From positions 310,001 through 374,000 of the forward strand of contig NZ_BSQG01000004.1 of assembly GCF_030268225.1 (NCBI RefSeq): DNA of 64,000 nucleotides. The letters run 5' to 3'. This stretch comes from Nocardiopsis ansamitocini. GTDB lineage: Bacteria > Actinomycetota > Actinomycetes > Streptosporangiales > Streptosporangiaceae. Positions 9,195 to 16,990 of this stretch are shown here, piece after piece. The notes beneath the pieces are model-generated. The model worked only from the letters and a program-made list of their open reading frames with translations. It made no database searches and was not told where the DNA came from. The translations under genes and the position numbers were made by a program. Every line of letters begins with the position of its first letter. The stretch's first letter is position 1.

Positions 9195-10576
9195 CCATCA
9201 TCTTGAACATCCTCCTCGGAGCACTGGTGGTCTTCCTGATCACCGTCGCCACCGGGTACTTCGTCGCCCAAGAGTTCGGCTACATGGCGGTGGACCGATC
9301 CCGCCTCAAAGCCCGCGCCGCCGCCGGCGACACCGGCGCAAGCCGCGCACTTTCCATCACCAACCGGACCTCCTTCATGCTGTCCGGCGCCCAACTGGGC
9401 ATCACCGTCACCGGACTGCTCGTCGGATACGTCGCCGAACCAATGATCGGCTCCGGAATCGGACAGCTCCTCGGCGGAGTCGGCGTCCCCCAAGGCGTAG
9501 GAGTCGCCCTGGGTACCGCCCTGGCCCTGCTCTTCTCCACCGTCGTACAGATGGTCTTCGGCGAGCTCTTTCCCAAGAACCTCGCCATCGCCCGACCCGA
9601 GCCCGTGGCCCGCTGGCTGGCCCTGTCCACCGGCATCTACCTCAAGGCATTCGGCTGGCTCATCTGGCTCTTCGACCAGGCCGCGATCCTGCTCCTCAAG
9701 GCAGTACGGATCGAACCCGTCGAAGACGTCCAGCACGCGGCAACACCCCGTGACCTGGAACGCATCGTCGAGGAGTCCCGCGACAGCGGCGACCTCCCCG
9801 CCGAACTCTCCACACTGCTCGACCGGACACTGGACTTCTACGAGCGCACCGCCGACCACGCCATGATCCCCAGGCCCCAGGTGGCCTCCGTCGAAGCCGA
9901 CGAACCCGTCAGCCGCGTCGTGGAACTCATGGCCACCGGCCACTCCCGCTTCCCCGTCCTCGGCAACGGAGTCGACGACATCATCGGAGTCATCTGCCTG
10001 CGCGACGTCCTGGCACTGGGCGAACGCGAACTCGACACCGTCCAGGTGTCGGAGATCGCCCGCAGCGCCGTCATGGTCCCCACCTCGCTCCCCCTGGCCA
10101 CCGTCCTGGCCCAGCTCCGCGAGGCCGACGACGAGTTCGCCTGCGTCGTCGACGAGTACGGCGGCCTCGCCGGTGTCATCACCACCGAGGACATCGCCGA
10201 AGAGCTCGTCGGCGAGATCGCCGACGAACACGACCCCGAGGACGAAGGCGAAGCCCGCGTCGGCGACGACGGAAGCTGGCTCCTGCCCGGCGCCATCCAC
10301 GTCGACGAGGTCGAGCGCCTCCTCGGGCACGACCTGCCCGAAGGCGACTACGAGACCATCGGCGGCCTGGTCATCAACCGGTTGCGGCGCCTGCCCGCCC
10401 CCGGAGACCACGTCACCGTCGACCTTCCCCGCCACCCGGGAGCGCACGACGCCGACCCCGACCACGTCATCACCCTCACGGTCGAGAACGTGGACCGCCA
10501 CGTCCCCGAGACCGTGCGGCTGGAACTGAACGAGGCCACCACGGCCTCCTCCGTCGAAGAGGAGGTGACCGCGTGA
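9191..10576 (+). CDS. CNNM/CorC-type membrane protein (DUF21-CBS-CorC)
   Basis: 461 residues. The DUF21 (CNNM) transmembrane domain covers about residues 1-190 with three to four helices and the conserved SGAQLGITVTGLLVGY stretch. A tandem CBS pair spans about 210-335 (IPRPQVASVEAD, VVDEYGGLAGVITTEDI). A CorC_HlyC domain lies at about 345-435. The family, often labelled hemolysin, is implicated in Mg2+ or Co2+ efflux and homeostasis. Its stop overlaps the start of a second CNNM gene, an arrangement common in actinobacteria. The top strand is C-rich here, as further upstream. Confidence 0.93.
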   Translation: MTIILNILLGALVVFLITVATGYFVAQEFGYMAVDRSRLKARAAAGDTGASRALSITNRTSFMLSGAQLGITVTGLLVGYVAEPMIGSGIGQLLGGVGVPQGVGVALGTALALLFSTVVQMVFGELFPKNLAIARPEPVARWLALSTGIYLKAFGWLIWLFDQAAILLLKAVRIEPVEDVQHAATPRDLERIVEESRDSGDLPAELSTLLDRTLDFYERTADHAMIPRPQVASVEADEPVSRVVELMATGHSRFPVLGNGVDDIIGVICLRDVLALGERELDTVQVSEIARSAVMVPTSLPLATVLAQLREADDEFACVVDEYGGLAGVITTEDIAEELVGEIADEHDPEDEGEARVGDDGSWLLPGAIHVDEVERLLGHDLPEGDYETIGGLVINRLRRLPAPGDHVTVDLPRHPGAHDADPDHVITLTVENVDRHVPETVRLELNEATTASSVEEEVTA

Positions 10577-11592
10577 GCGACATGAACCCGTGGCTGGCCA
10601 TGATCATCTCCGTGGCGATCATCGGTCTCAGCGCGTTCTTCGTGGCCATCGAGTTCGCTCTCGTGGCCGCCCGCCGATACCGCCTGGAGGAGGCGGCGGA
10701 GACCAGCGCCTCGGCGCGCGCCGCGCTCAAGAGCGCCCGCGACCTCTCGCTGCTCCTGGCCGGTTCCCAGCTGGGCATCACGCTGTGCACGCTGGCGCTG
10801 GGCGCCATCACCAAACCGGCCGTCCACCACCTTCTGGAGCCGCTCTTCCACGGATGGATGCCCGACGCGGTCTCCTATGTGGTCTCCTTCGTGGTCTCCC
10901 TCATCGTGGTGACCTTCCTGCACCTGGTCGTGGGCGAAATGGCGCCCAAGTCCTGGGCGATCTCGCACCCGGAGAAGTCGGCGACCATGCTGGCGATCCC
11001 GATGCGGGCGTTCATGTGGTTCACCCGCCCCGTCCTGGTGGTCCTCAACGGCATGGCCAACTGGTGCCTGCACCGGGTGGGCGTGGAGGCCGTGGACGAG
11101 GTCAGCGGCGGACACAGCGCCGACGATCTGCGCGAACTGGTGGAGCACTCGGCCAAGGCCGGTTCCTTGGACCCCGAACGGCGCGCACAGCTGGCCACCG
11201 CGCTGGAGGTCAACTCCCGTCCACTGCGCGACATCATCACGCCGAAGGACGAACTGGCGGGGGTGGCGCCCGACGCCGGCCTGGACACCATCAAGCGGGT
11301 AGCGCGCGAGAGCGGGCACCTGCGACTGGTGGTGGGTGAGGACGAGCCCTTCGGTGTTCTGCACGTGCGGGACGCGCTCACCAGCGGCTCGGAGACCACC
11401 GCCGCCGAGCTGATGCGCCCGGTCCTGACCCTGGACGCGGCGACCCCGATCTACGCGGCGCTGAGCATCATGCGGGAAAGCCGTACCCACCTGGCGTTGG
11501 TGGAGGAAGAGGAGAACCTGATCGGCCTGGTCACCCTGCAGGACATGCTCGACCGGCTGCTGCTGACCGGCGAGCACCCCGCAGCGGTCTGA
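10573..11592 (+). CDS. Second CNNM-family protein (DUF21-CBS)
   Basis: 339 residues from the GTG in a GTGA overlap with the first CNNM gene. DUF21 helices fill about residues 1-180 (LAGSQLGITLCTLALG is the matching conserved stretch). A CBS pair spans about 200-330 and ends LIGLVTLQDMLDRLL. There is no CorC_HlyC domain, so the pair is asymmetric and likely forms a heteromer (inference). Base composition changes at this boundary: C and G become nearly equal on the top strand. A strong terminator follows. Confidence 0.92.
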   Translation: MSDMNPWLAMIISVAIIGLSAFFVAIEFALVAARRYRLEEAAETSASARAALKSARDLSLLLAGSQLGITLCTLALGAITKPAVHHLLEPLFHGWMPDAVSYVVSFVVSLIVVTFLHLVVGEMAPKSWAISHPEKSATMLAIPMRAFMWFTRPVLVVLNGMANWCLHRVGVEAVDEVSGGHSADDLRELVEHSAKAGSLDPERRAQLATALEVNSRPLRDIITPKDELAGVAPDAGLDTIKRVARESGHLRLVVGEDEPFGVLHVRDALTSGSETTAAELMRPVLTLDAATPIYAALSIMRESRTHLALVEEEENLIGLVTLQDMLDRLLLTGEHPAAV

Positions 11593-11608
11593 TCCGCTCG
11601 CCGTCCGA

Positions 11609-11637
11609 CGGCCCGGCCCCTCACGGGTGCCGGGCCG
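11609..11637 (+). terminator. Terminator of the CNNM operon
   Basis: The arms CGGCCCGGC and GCCGGGCCG are perfectly complementary with an 11-base loop, followed by TTCGCCT. It starts 17 bases after the second CNNM stop. It has the GC-rich form, without a long T-run, typical of actinobacteria. Confidence 0.75.
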
Positions 11638-11776
11638 TTCGCCTGTGGGGAAACTCTGCGTAATGCCCTGTACAGCGAGTGACCATCGTCGGCAAAAACA
11701 CGTCCGATCCGCCCCCGATGTCGCATTTTTGGGCGCATCCTAGGAGTATCTGGTGGCTTGCCACTCGATTTGTGTA

Positions 11777-11809
11777 GTGGCTCTGTTGTTTGTAGAACAA
11801 CACAGCCAC
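11777..11809. repeat. 14-bp hairpin, T-rich right flank
   Basis: The arms GTGGCTCTGTTGTT and AACAACACAGCCAC pair over 14 positions with one mismatch and a 5-base loop. A short T-run (TTTTT) follows about 15 bases on. It is far from any gene end, so it may be an old insertion-element end or a terminator of a lost gene rather than a working terminator. Confidence 0.5.
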
Positions 11810-12087
11810 CTTTACGGTGTAGATTTTTAAGAGTCGAGCGATACTGTTTTCCCACGGAGCGAACCATCGGAGAGATCCCTACGATCCACGGCCACGATTC
11901 TCTTGTGCCCTTCTCGGAGCAGGCTCCCCAACGCGCTTCCCCACTCCCCCGGAGCGGAGTCCGCCCACTGGGCGCACGGCTGCCCACGACCGAGCCCTCC
12001 CCTCCCCCGCCGCGAGAGGGACCGCCCGATGCGCACCTCGTCCCTTCGACGGGGACAGGCCCCACGGACCGCTCTCGATCAGTGCCG

Positions 12088-12264
12088 TCACGACGCCGCG
12101 TGATAGGTCGCCTCGTCGAAGTCGGCGGGCAGCCCGCCCCCGCTCAGGTCCCAGGCCCAGCGGCCCGGGATGGCGGCCAGGCGGTTTTTGGTGGTGGCCG
12201 CCGACAGGTGGCTGCCGCGGGCGGTGCGCGTGTTCTCAAGCGTGCGGCGGTAGTCGCGCACCAC
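12088..12264 (-). pseudogene. C-terminal remnant of an unidentified protein
   Basis: A 58-codon frame with strong GC3 ending at a TGA. It reads as the tail of a larger protein (RDYRRTLENTRTARG then AAIPGRWAWDLSGGGLPADF). In-frame stops sit just upstream, and a further protein-like stretch continues in another frame to about 12427. The combination suggests a gene broken by frameshift and deletion. I do not recognise the family. Confidence 0.4.
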
Positions 12265-12437
12265 TCAGGCCCGTACGGAGGTGTCGGTGAGCGGGCCGCC
12301 GCACCCAGGTCGGTGGAGGCGGCCAGCTTGTCGGCGAAGGCGCGGTGTTCGTCCGCCAGGCAAGGCGAGGGTCCGACGCAGGCGACCGGTGCGTGTGTTT
12401 CCAGAAGTAGCCGCTGGCGATGAACACCTGGCCATCC

Positions 12438-12506
12438 CCGAAGCTACTACTCAGCGGTCACTTTGCGGCTCACCGGAGCTTCGGACGAACCAGGCCTACA
12501 TGTCCG
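12438..12506. repeat. Hairpin repeat, copy A (left flank of LysR cassette)
   Basis: The outer arms CCGAAGCT (12438-12445) and AGCTTCGG (12477-12484) enclose CTCAGCGGTCACTTTGCGG. The stretch aligns with a diverged second copy at 16926-16990, which has its own complementary arms. Covariation of the arms (GAAGCT versus GAAGTTAC) suggests the hairpin is maintained. The two copies lie 4.5 kb apart in direct orientation and flank four genes. Confidence 0.6.
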
Positions 12507-12533
12507 TTCGTCCCGGCTCCACGAGAACGGCGC

Positions 12534-13439
12534 CTACCTGGCGGCCTTCGGATCCGCGGACTGCGTGTCTCCCATCTCCACACGGAAGGGGTATGTCCTG
12601 GCTGCGGTGAACGCGCCGTGGATCGGCATGATGAGCGAGGTGAGGCGACGGACATCGGCGTCGCCGATCGGCGTCCACAGCGCCGCGCAGTGCTCGTCGG
12701 TCTCGACCTCGATCTGCTCGCGCGCCGCGACGCCGGCATCGGTAGCGGTGCCGTCGGCGTTGAGCCAGCCGCGTGCGACGAGGCGCGTCGTTGCCGCAGC
12801 CACCTCCCCGTCGTCCCACAGTCGGGTGGCACGCGCGATCGCTTCCGGGAAGTGACCTGTCGCGGTTTGCAGAACGTTGCAGTCACACGGCCCGAGGTCG
12901 TTGGCGGCGAGGACGGTGAAATGCGCGTCGCCGCGCCACTCGCGCAGCACCGTGATCTGCTGCCATAGCGCGACGAGCGGATCGGCGGGGAGGGGGACCG
13001 AGGCGTTGGCGGCGGCCAGCGTCTTCCCGGCGTAGTCGGCGCTCGCGACGACCGGGTCGATGAGCGATCGTGCCTCAGCGATCTGATCGGCGGCGAGGCT
13101 CACGTCGACGCGCTGCAACGCACGATCGACGGCTGCGAAGCGGGCGTCCTGCCACTCCTCTGGCGTCGCTGTGTCCCACACGCCTGCCATGGCCTGCACC
13201 GACCGTGGGCTGAAGTTGTAGAAGGCCGCGAGTGTGACCTGCCACGGGACCGCGCCCATCGGTGCTGACCGGAACGCGAAGTACGCCGGCCCGTACTCGG
13301 TTACGCCCAGCTTGGCGGCCTCTTCCGGCGCCTCGGGGATGAAGTAGACGAACAGGTGAGTCGCGTTGATGGTGAGGCTGACCTCGCGGACGGCATTCAG
13401 ATCCATGTCAGCGCGAGCGAAGGTACTGGTGAGATGCAT
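12534..13439 (-). CDS. SCO6745-family protein
   Basis: 301 residues from an ATG with GGGAG ten bases upstream; an internal Met at residue 12 lacks a ribosome site. The sequence fits the actinobacterial SCO6745 family: an N-terminal His/Phe-rich segment (THLFVYFIPEAPEEA), then PMGAVPWQVTLAAFYNFSPRSV. A winged-helix-like C-terminal part includes LVARGWLNADGTATDAGVAA. Members are uncharacterised; the C-terminal half resembles a MarR-type fold without obvious DNA-binding assignment. It is last on the minus strand of the LysR cassette, 57 bases after the FAH gene. Confidence 0.75.
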   Translation of the reverse strand: MHLTSTFARADMDLNAVREVSLTINATHLFVYFIPEAPEEAAKLGVTEYGPAYFAFRSAPMGAVPWQVTLAAFYNFSPRSVQAMAGVWDTATPEEWQDARFAAVDRALQRVDVSLAADQIAEARSLIDPVVASADYAGKTLAAANASVPLPADPLVALWQQITVLREWRGDAHFTVLAANDLGPCDCNVLQTATGHFPEAIARATRLWDDGEVAAATTRLVARGWLNADGTATDAGVAAREQIEVETDEHCAALWTPIGDADVRRLTSLIMPIHGAFTAARTYPFRVEMGDTQSADPKAAR

Positions 13440-13496
13440 TGCGGTGGTCTCCCGGCAAGTGGAAGGATCAAGATCGTCTTTGGTGTATCCGGTAAG

Positions 13497-14387
13497 TCAG
13501 GACTGCTCTGGCGCGGTGATCTGTACGGAGATCGCGCCGAGTTCCTGCACTTCGATCCGGACCGTGTCTCCCGGTGCCAGGTAGCGGCGGCGGCCGGACA
13601 ACTCCTGGATGCAGCCGGTGCCCACGGGGCCGCTGGCGATGATGTCACCGGCTCGCAGCGAGGTGCCGCGCGACGCGTGCGCCAGCATCTCGCCGAACGA
13701 CCAGTGGATCTCGTCCCAGCTGCCGCCGCCGTAATGCTCATCGTTGACGTACCCGTCCATCCGCAACGCATAGCCCTTGCCCGAGCGGTAGGGCTCCAGT
13801 TCGTCGGGGGTCACGAGGAACGGGCCGAGGCTGGTCGAGGTGTCCTTGCTCTTGGACGGGCCGTACACGAACCCCATCTCGCTCGCGGAGATATCGCGTG
13901 CGCTCCAGTCGCAGTAGACCAGGTAGCCGGCGATGTGATTCTCCGCCGTGGCGGCGTCAAGGTTCGAGCAGTCCCCGGCGATCACCGCGGCGACCTCGAC
14001 CTCGTAGTCCCACAACTGAGCCCCCGGGGCGAGGGGGACCTCGTCGTGCGGTCCCTTGATCGCCGCCGGGTTGGAGAAGTAGAAGAGCGGATACTCGTAC
14101 CAGACCGGGCTGACCCTGCCGTCGCCAACCGCTGCCTTACCCGCGTTACTGATGTGGCGTTCGAACGCGGCGAAGTCCCGGACCGCCGGGGGCACCGGTA
14201 TCGGCGCCAGCAGGTCGGCCGTAGCCAGCTCGACGACCTCAGTCGGTTCCCTGGTTGCGGCGGCCTCCAGCCCGCCCTCGGCGCGCAGCAGCTCCAACAG
14301 GCCCATGCCCACGGCGTGGATCTCGTTGTCGTGCACAACGCCGCAGCGCGTGGAGCCGTCGGCGGAGCGGTAGCTGGCCCACTTCAT
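13497..14387 (-). CDS. Fumarylacetoacetate hydrolase (FAH) family protein
   Basis: 296 residues. The FAH fold is visible: N-terminal domain with GVVHDNEIHAVG, then the metal-site acidic residues in LWDYEVEVAAVI, CDWSARDIS, and the C-terminal SGPVGTGC motif. FAH-family enzymes hydrolyse or decarboxylate C-C bonds in ring-cleavage products. The start ATG overlaps the stop of a 20-residue mini-ORF (ATGA), so translation is probably coupled to the epoxide hydrolase upstream. Its substrate is unknown, but with an epoxide hydrolase and a LysR regulator a catabolic role is likely (inference). Confidence 0.88.
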   Translation of the reverse strand: MKWASYRSADGSTRCGVVHDNEIHAVGMGLLELLRAEGGLEAAATREPTEVVELATADLLAPIPVPPAVRDFAAFERHISNAGKAAVGDGRVSPVWYEYPLFYFSNPAAIKGPHDEVPLAPGAQLWDYEVEVAAVIAGDCSNLDAATAENHIAGYLVYCDWSARDISASEMGFVYGPSKSKDTSTSLGPFLVTPDELEPYRSGKGYALRMDGYVNDEHYGGGSWDEIHWSFGEMLAHASRGTSLRAGDIIASGPVGTGCIQELSGRRRYLAPGDTVRIEVQELGAISVQITAPEQS

Positions 14388-14446
14388 CGGGCAAGCACCT
14401 CCCGGGTGTAGTCGTTCGTTCCCCCGGTGATCACGACCGTCTTCAT
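14384..14446 (-). pseudogene. 20-residue remnant of an SDR gene, coupled at both ends
   Basis: Between the epoxide hydrolase and FAH genes a 63-base frame begins MKTVVITGGTN, which is a perfect SDR cofactor-site N-terminus, then switches to DYTREVLAR and stops. Its ATG overlaps the upstream stop (ATGA) and its TGA overlaps the FAH start (ATGA). The simplest reading is an SDR gene reduced by an internal deletion that kept the frame and both couplings. It could still be translated as a coupling peptide. Confidence 0.6.
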
Positions 14447-15552
14447 GCGGCCACCGCCCGCGCGAACTTGACGATCTCCTCGACGAACAGCTCAGGCTGC
14501 TCCAGGGCGGCGAAGTGGCCGCCTGCGGGGATGTCGTCGTTGAAGTAGCGCAGGTCGTGATAGGCGCGCTCGGCCCAGATACGCGGGGTACGCGTCAGTT
14601 CGTCCGGGAAGACGCTGACACCGACGGGAAGGTCCAGCTCAGTCAGAGCGAGCGGCTGCCGGGCGTACTCCCAGTACAGGCGGGCCGCGGAAGCAGCCGT
14701 GCCGGTGAACCAGTACAGGGAGATGTGGTCGAGGATCTCGTCGGGGGTGAGGGCATCGGGCCGGGCCCAGTCGAGGAACTTCTCGTAGATCCAGGCGGCC
14801 TGCCCGGCCGGGGAGTCGGTCAGGGCGTAGCCGATGGTCTGCGGCCGGGTGCGCTGCACGACGTGGTACCCGGAATGGACGGCGAAGAAGCGGCGGCCCT
14901 GTTCGAGTGCGGCCTTCTCCTCAGGGGTCGGGGCGTCGCCGACCGGTGGTGCGGCGAGGAACTCAGGGAAGTTGACGTGGACCGCACGCAGACCCTTCAG
15001 GCGCTGCGCCCCCATGCGGGTCGCGACGACACCGCCCCAGTCGCCTCCCTGGGCCAGGTAGGAGTCATAACCGAGGCGCCGCATGAGCACGCCGTACGCG
15101 CGGGCGATCCGGTCCGGGTCCCAGCCTGTCGAGGCGGGTTGGTCGGAGAAGCCGTAGCCGGGCATCGAGGGGACGACGAGGTGGAAACCGTGCTCGGTGA
15201 GCGGGCCGACGGTCTTGAGGAACTCCAGGAACGAGCCCGGCCATCCGTGCAGCAGCAGCAGGGGGATGGCGCCGGGTCGGGGTGAGCGCACGTGCATGAA
15301 GTGCAGGCCGAGACCGTCGATGGTCGTGCGGAACTGGCCCAGCTCATTGAGCCGCCGCTCCAGATCGCGCCAGTCGTACCCGGTGGCCCAGTACTCCAGC
15401 AACTCCTCAAGGCGCTCCCGCTGCACCCCCTGACTGCTGTCCGGCGCTGTCTCCCGGCCGGCAAGGCGCACCCGGTGGAGCCGGTCCTTCAGATCCCCCA
15501 GGGCACTGTCCGGAATGTCGATACGAAACGGTGTCACGCTGTCCGATGTCAT
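14443..15552 (-). CDS. Epoxide hydrolase (microsomal-type, EHN + alpha/beta hydrolase)
   Basis: 369 residues from the ATG at 15552; GTG codons at 15558 and 15561 are alternatives. The N-terminal epoxide-hydrolase domain (about 1-105) is followed by an alpha/beta hydrolase fold. It has the oxyanion motif HGWPGS, SMPGYGFSD, and nucleophile Asp in GGDWGG near residue 171, with cap-domain tyrosines. It opens epoxides to diols. It is transcribed divergently from a LysR regulator across a short region with a LysR-type box, and heads a minus-strand operon with the SDR remnant, FAH and SCO6745 genes. Confidence 0.9.
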   Translation of the reverse strand: MTSDSVTPFRIDIPDSALGDLKDRLHRVRLAGRETAPDSSQGVQRERLEELLEYWATGYDWRDLERRLNELGQFRTTIDGLGLHFMHVRSPRPGAIPLLLLHGWPGSFLEFLKTVGPLTEHGFHLVVPSMPGYGFSDQPASTGWDPDRIARAYGVLMRRLGYDSYLAQGGDWGGVVATRMGAQRLKGLRAVHVNFPEFLAAPPVGDAPTPEEKAALEQGRRFFAVHSGYHVVQRTRPQTIGYALTDSPAGQAAWIYEKFLDWARPDALTPDEILDHISLYWFTGTAASAARLYWEYARQPLALTELDLPVGVSVFPDELTRTPRIWAERAYHDLRYFNDDIPAGGHFAALEQPELFVEEIVKFARAVAA

Positions 15553-15610
15553 GGTCACCACTGTGCGGCCGCGACGAGGCCGCAGTCCAATGATTGTTCC
15601 GACACACGTA

Positions 15611-15625
15611 ATACAAGCCGCGTAT
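15611..15625. promoter_or_regulatory. LysR-type T-N11-A operator
   Basis: ATAC-N7-GTAT is an interrupted dyad giving T-N11-A, the core of LysR binding boxes. It lies in the 94-base divergent region between the epoxide hydrolase and the LysR gene, about 22 bases upstream of the regulator's start. It probably serves autoregulation and activation of the operon. Confidence 0.55.
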
Positions 15626-15646
15626 AAGGCCAGCTAAAGTGAGGTT

Positions 15647-16573
15647 GTGTCCGAACTCTTCCCCGCACCCGTGGACCTCGACCTCCGGCTGGTGCAGTGC
15701 TTCACGGTGATCGCCAAGTACCAGCACTTCGGCCGTGCCGCCGAAGCGCTGCACACCACCCAGCCGTCGCTGAGTCGACAGATCCGCCGCCTCGAACAGC
15801 AAGTGGGCGTCCGCCTGCTCGACCGCACCACGCGCGGCACCCGGCTCAGCGAGGCCGGCGAGGTTTTCCTGCCCCAGGCCCAGGGGTTGCTGCGCGCCGC
15901 GGTCGAGGCGATGGCCCGCACCCGGGCCTCGGCCCGGCCCAGCAGCATCACCATCGGCTACACCAAGGGGCTGGCCATCACTGCGGCCGTGCGGGCCCTG
16001 CGGGGCCGCAACCCCAATGCCGAGGTCCACACCCGCCTGCTCGCCTGGAATGACTCGCGCGGCGCACTGCTGGAGCACCGCGTCGACGCGGTGGTGACGC
16101 GTCTGCCGTTCCCCACCGATCGGCTGCGCGTCACCGTCCTCTACGACGAACCGCGCGTGCTGGTCGTGTCCCGGGACCACCGTCTGGCCGGCAAGGAGTC
16201 GGTAACCCTCGGCGACATCGCCGACGAGCCGATCCCCCGCGTACGCCAGTCCGACCCGTTACTCAACGCCTACTGGCGGCTCGATCCCCGGCCCGACGGG
16301 CGGCCCGCGCCCGACGGCCCCCTGGTCGAAGCCCTCGAGGACAAACACGAACTCATCGCCGCCGGGCAGGCCGTGGCCATCGGGCCTCCCCTCGACCACG
16401 CGACCGGCCTGCATCCCAGCCTCACCACCGTCCCGTTGCACGGGGTCGAACCGAGCCAGGTCGTACTCGCCACGCGCACCGGCGACCGCAGCCGTCTGGT
16501 CACCGATTTCCGCAAGCATGCCGAAGCCCTGCTCACCGGAACCCACCCTGCAGGACCGATCCGCACCCCATGA
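15647..16573 (+). CDS. LysR-family transcriptional regulator
   Basis: 308 residues from a GTG. An N-terminal winged helix (about 12-70) has AEALHTTQPSLSRQIRRLE, the LysR recognition helix. The periplasmic-binding-like effector domain follows (SITIGYTKGLAITAAVRAL). Divergent placement from the epoxide hydrolase operon indicates it controls that operon. Related LysR proteins respond to pathway intermediates; the ligand is unknown. It lies inside the repeat-flanked cassette. Confidence 0.93.
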   Translation: MSELFPAPVDLDLRLVQCFTVIAKYQHFGRAAEALHTTQPSLSRQIRRLEQQVGVRLLDRTTRGTRLSEAGEVFLPQAQGLLRAAVEAMARTRASARPSSITIGYTKGLAITAAVRALRGRNPNAEVHTRLLAWNDSRGALLEHRVDAVVTRLPFPTDRLRVTVLYDEPRVLVVSRDHRLAGKESVTLGDIADEPIPRVRQSDPLLNAYWRLDPRPDGRPAPDGPLVEALEDKHELIAAGQAVAIGPPLDHATGLHPSLTTVPLHGVEPSQVVLATRTGDRSRLVTDFRKHAEALLTGTHPAGPIRTP

Positions 16574-16763
16574 TCAGCGGCAGCTCCGCCCGCATACGCA
16601 AGCGACCATGGCCCGTGCCTGGGCTGCCGCTACAGCGTCCGACAAGATCGGGGGCTCCTCCAGGGACGTCCTACGCGCCGCTGAACCGGACGACGCCGAG
16701 CGGGCCGCGCCCGATCAAGGCATGTGCGGGCAGGGCTGCACCTCGCGCGTCGGCGGATCCTAG
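16574..16763. other. Non-coding debris after the LysR gene
   Basis: No intact gene. A plus-strand frame containing MARAWAAATASDKIGGSSR looks like a fragment of a coding sequence but has no start context and stops at 16763, just before the IS30 end. No family was recognised. Confidence 0.35.
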
Positions 16764-16895
16764 GGGTCGTTGCAACACCGAAGGTCAGTTGCTCGTCGCG
16801 AGCAGCTTAGCGAGGCGCTCGGCTGGGGTATCCCAGCCGAGCGTTTTGCGTGGGCGTCCGTTGAGCTGGACGGCCACTGCCTCCACGCGATGAAC
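16764..16895 (-). mobile_element. 3' end of an IS30-family insertion sequence (remnant)
   Basis: On the minus strand the last ~36 codons of an IS30 transposase are readable: QLNGRPRKTLGWDTPAERL then AKLLATSN and a stop at 16785. The NxRPRKxLGWxTP signature is diagnostic of IS30. A terminal-repeat-like sequence GGGTCGTTGCAACACC (16764-16779) abuts it. The rest of the transposase, including the DDE residues, is gone. Confidence 0.8.
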
Positions 16896-16925
16896 GCAGG
16901 TATCCCTCCGGGGATCTGACCGCCC

Positions 16926-16990
16926 TCGAAGTTACTCAGCGGTTACCTTACGGCTCGCCGTAACTTCGGGAGAATTAGGCCGTATCCGTT
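16926..16990. repeat. Hairpin repeat, copy B (right flank of LysR cassette)
   Basis: The arms CGAAGTTAC (16927-16935) and GTAACTTCG (16960-16968) are perfectly complementary and enclose CTCAGCGGTTACCTTACGG. It aligns with copy A at 12438-12506 over about 60 bases with scattered substitutions and one 3-base gap. It sits between the IS30 end and the SHOCT remnant. Confidence 0.6.

Larger units (their letters stand above)
11638..12533. other. Decayed intergenic region at left edge of accessory segment
   Basis: About 900 bases without an intact gene. It contains a 14-bp hairpin (11777-11809), one copy of a dispersed TTTACG/GTAGAT motif (11806-11826), a 58-codon protein remnant on the minus strand (12088-12264) and the first copy of a hairpin repeat (from 12438). 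Local AT content near 11640-11870 is higher than in flanking genes. Confidence 0.6.

Noticed and set aside
12534-16573. A complete transposon or integron carrying the LysR cassette
   Set aside because: No transposase or integrase gene lies within the repeats; only an IS30 tail is adjacent, so I call it a repeat-flanked cassette.
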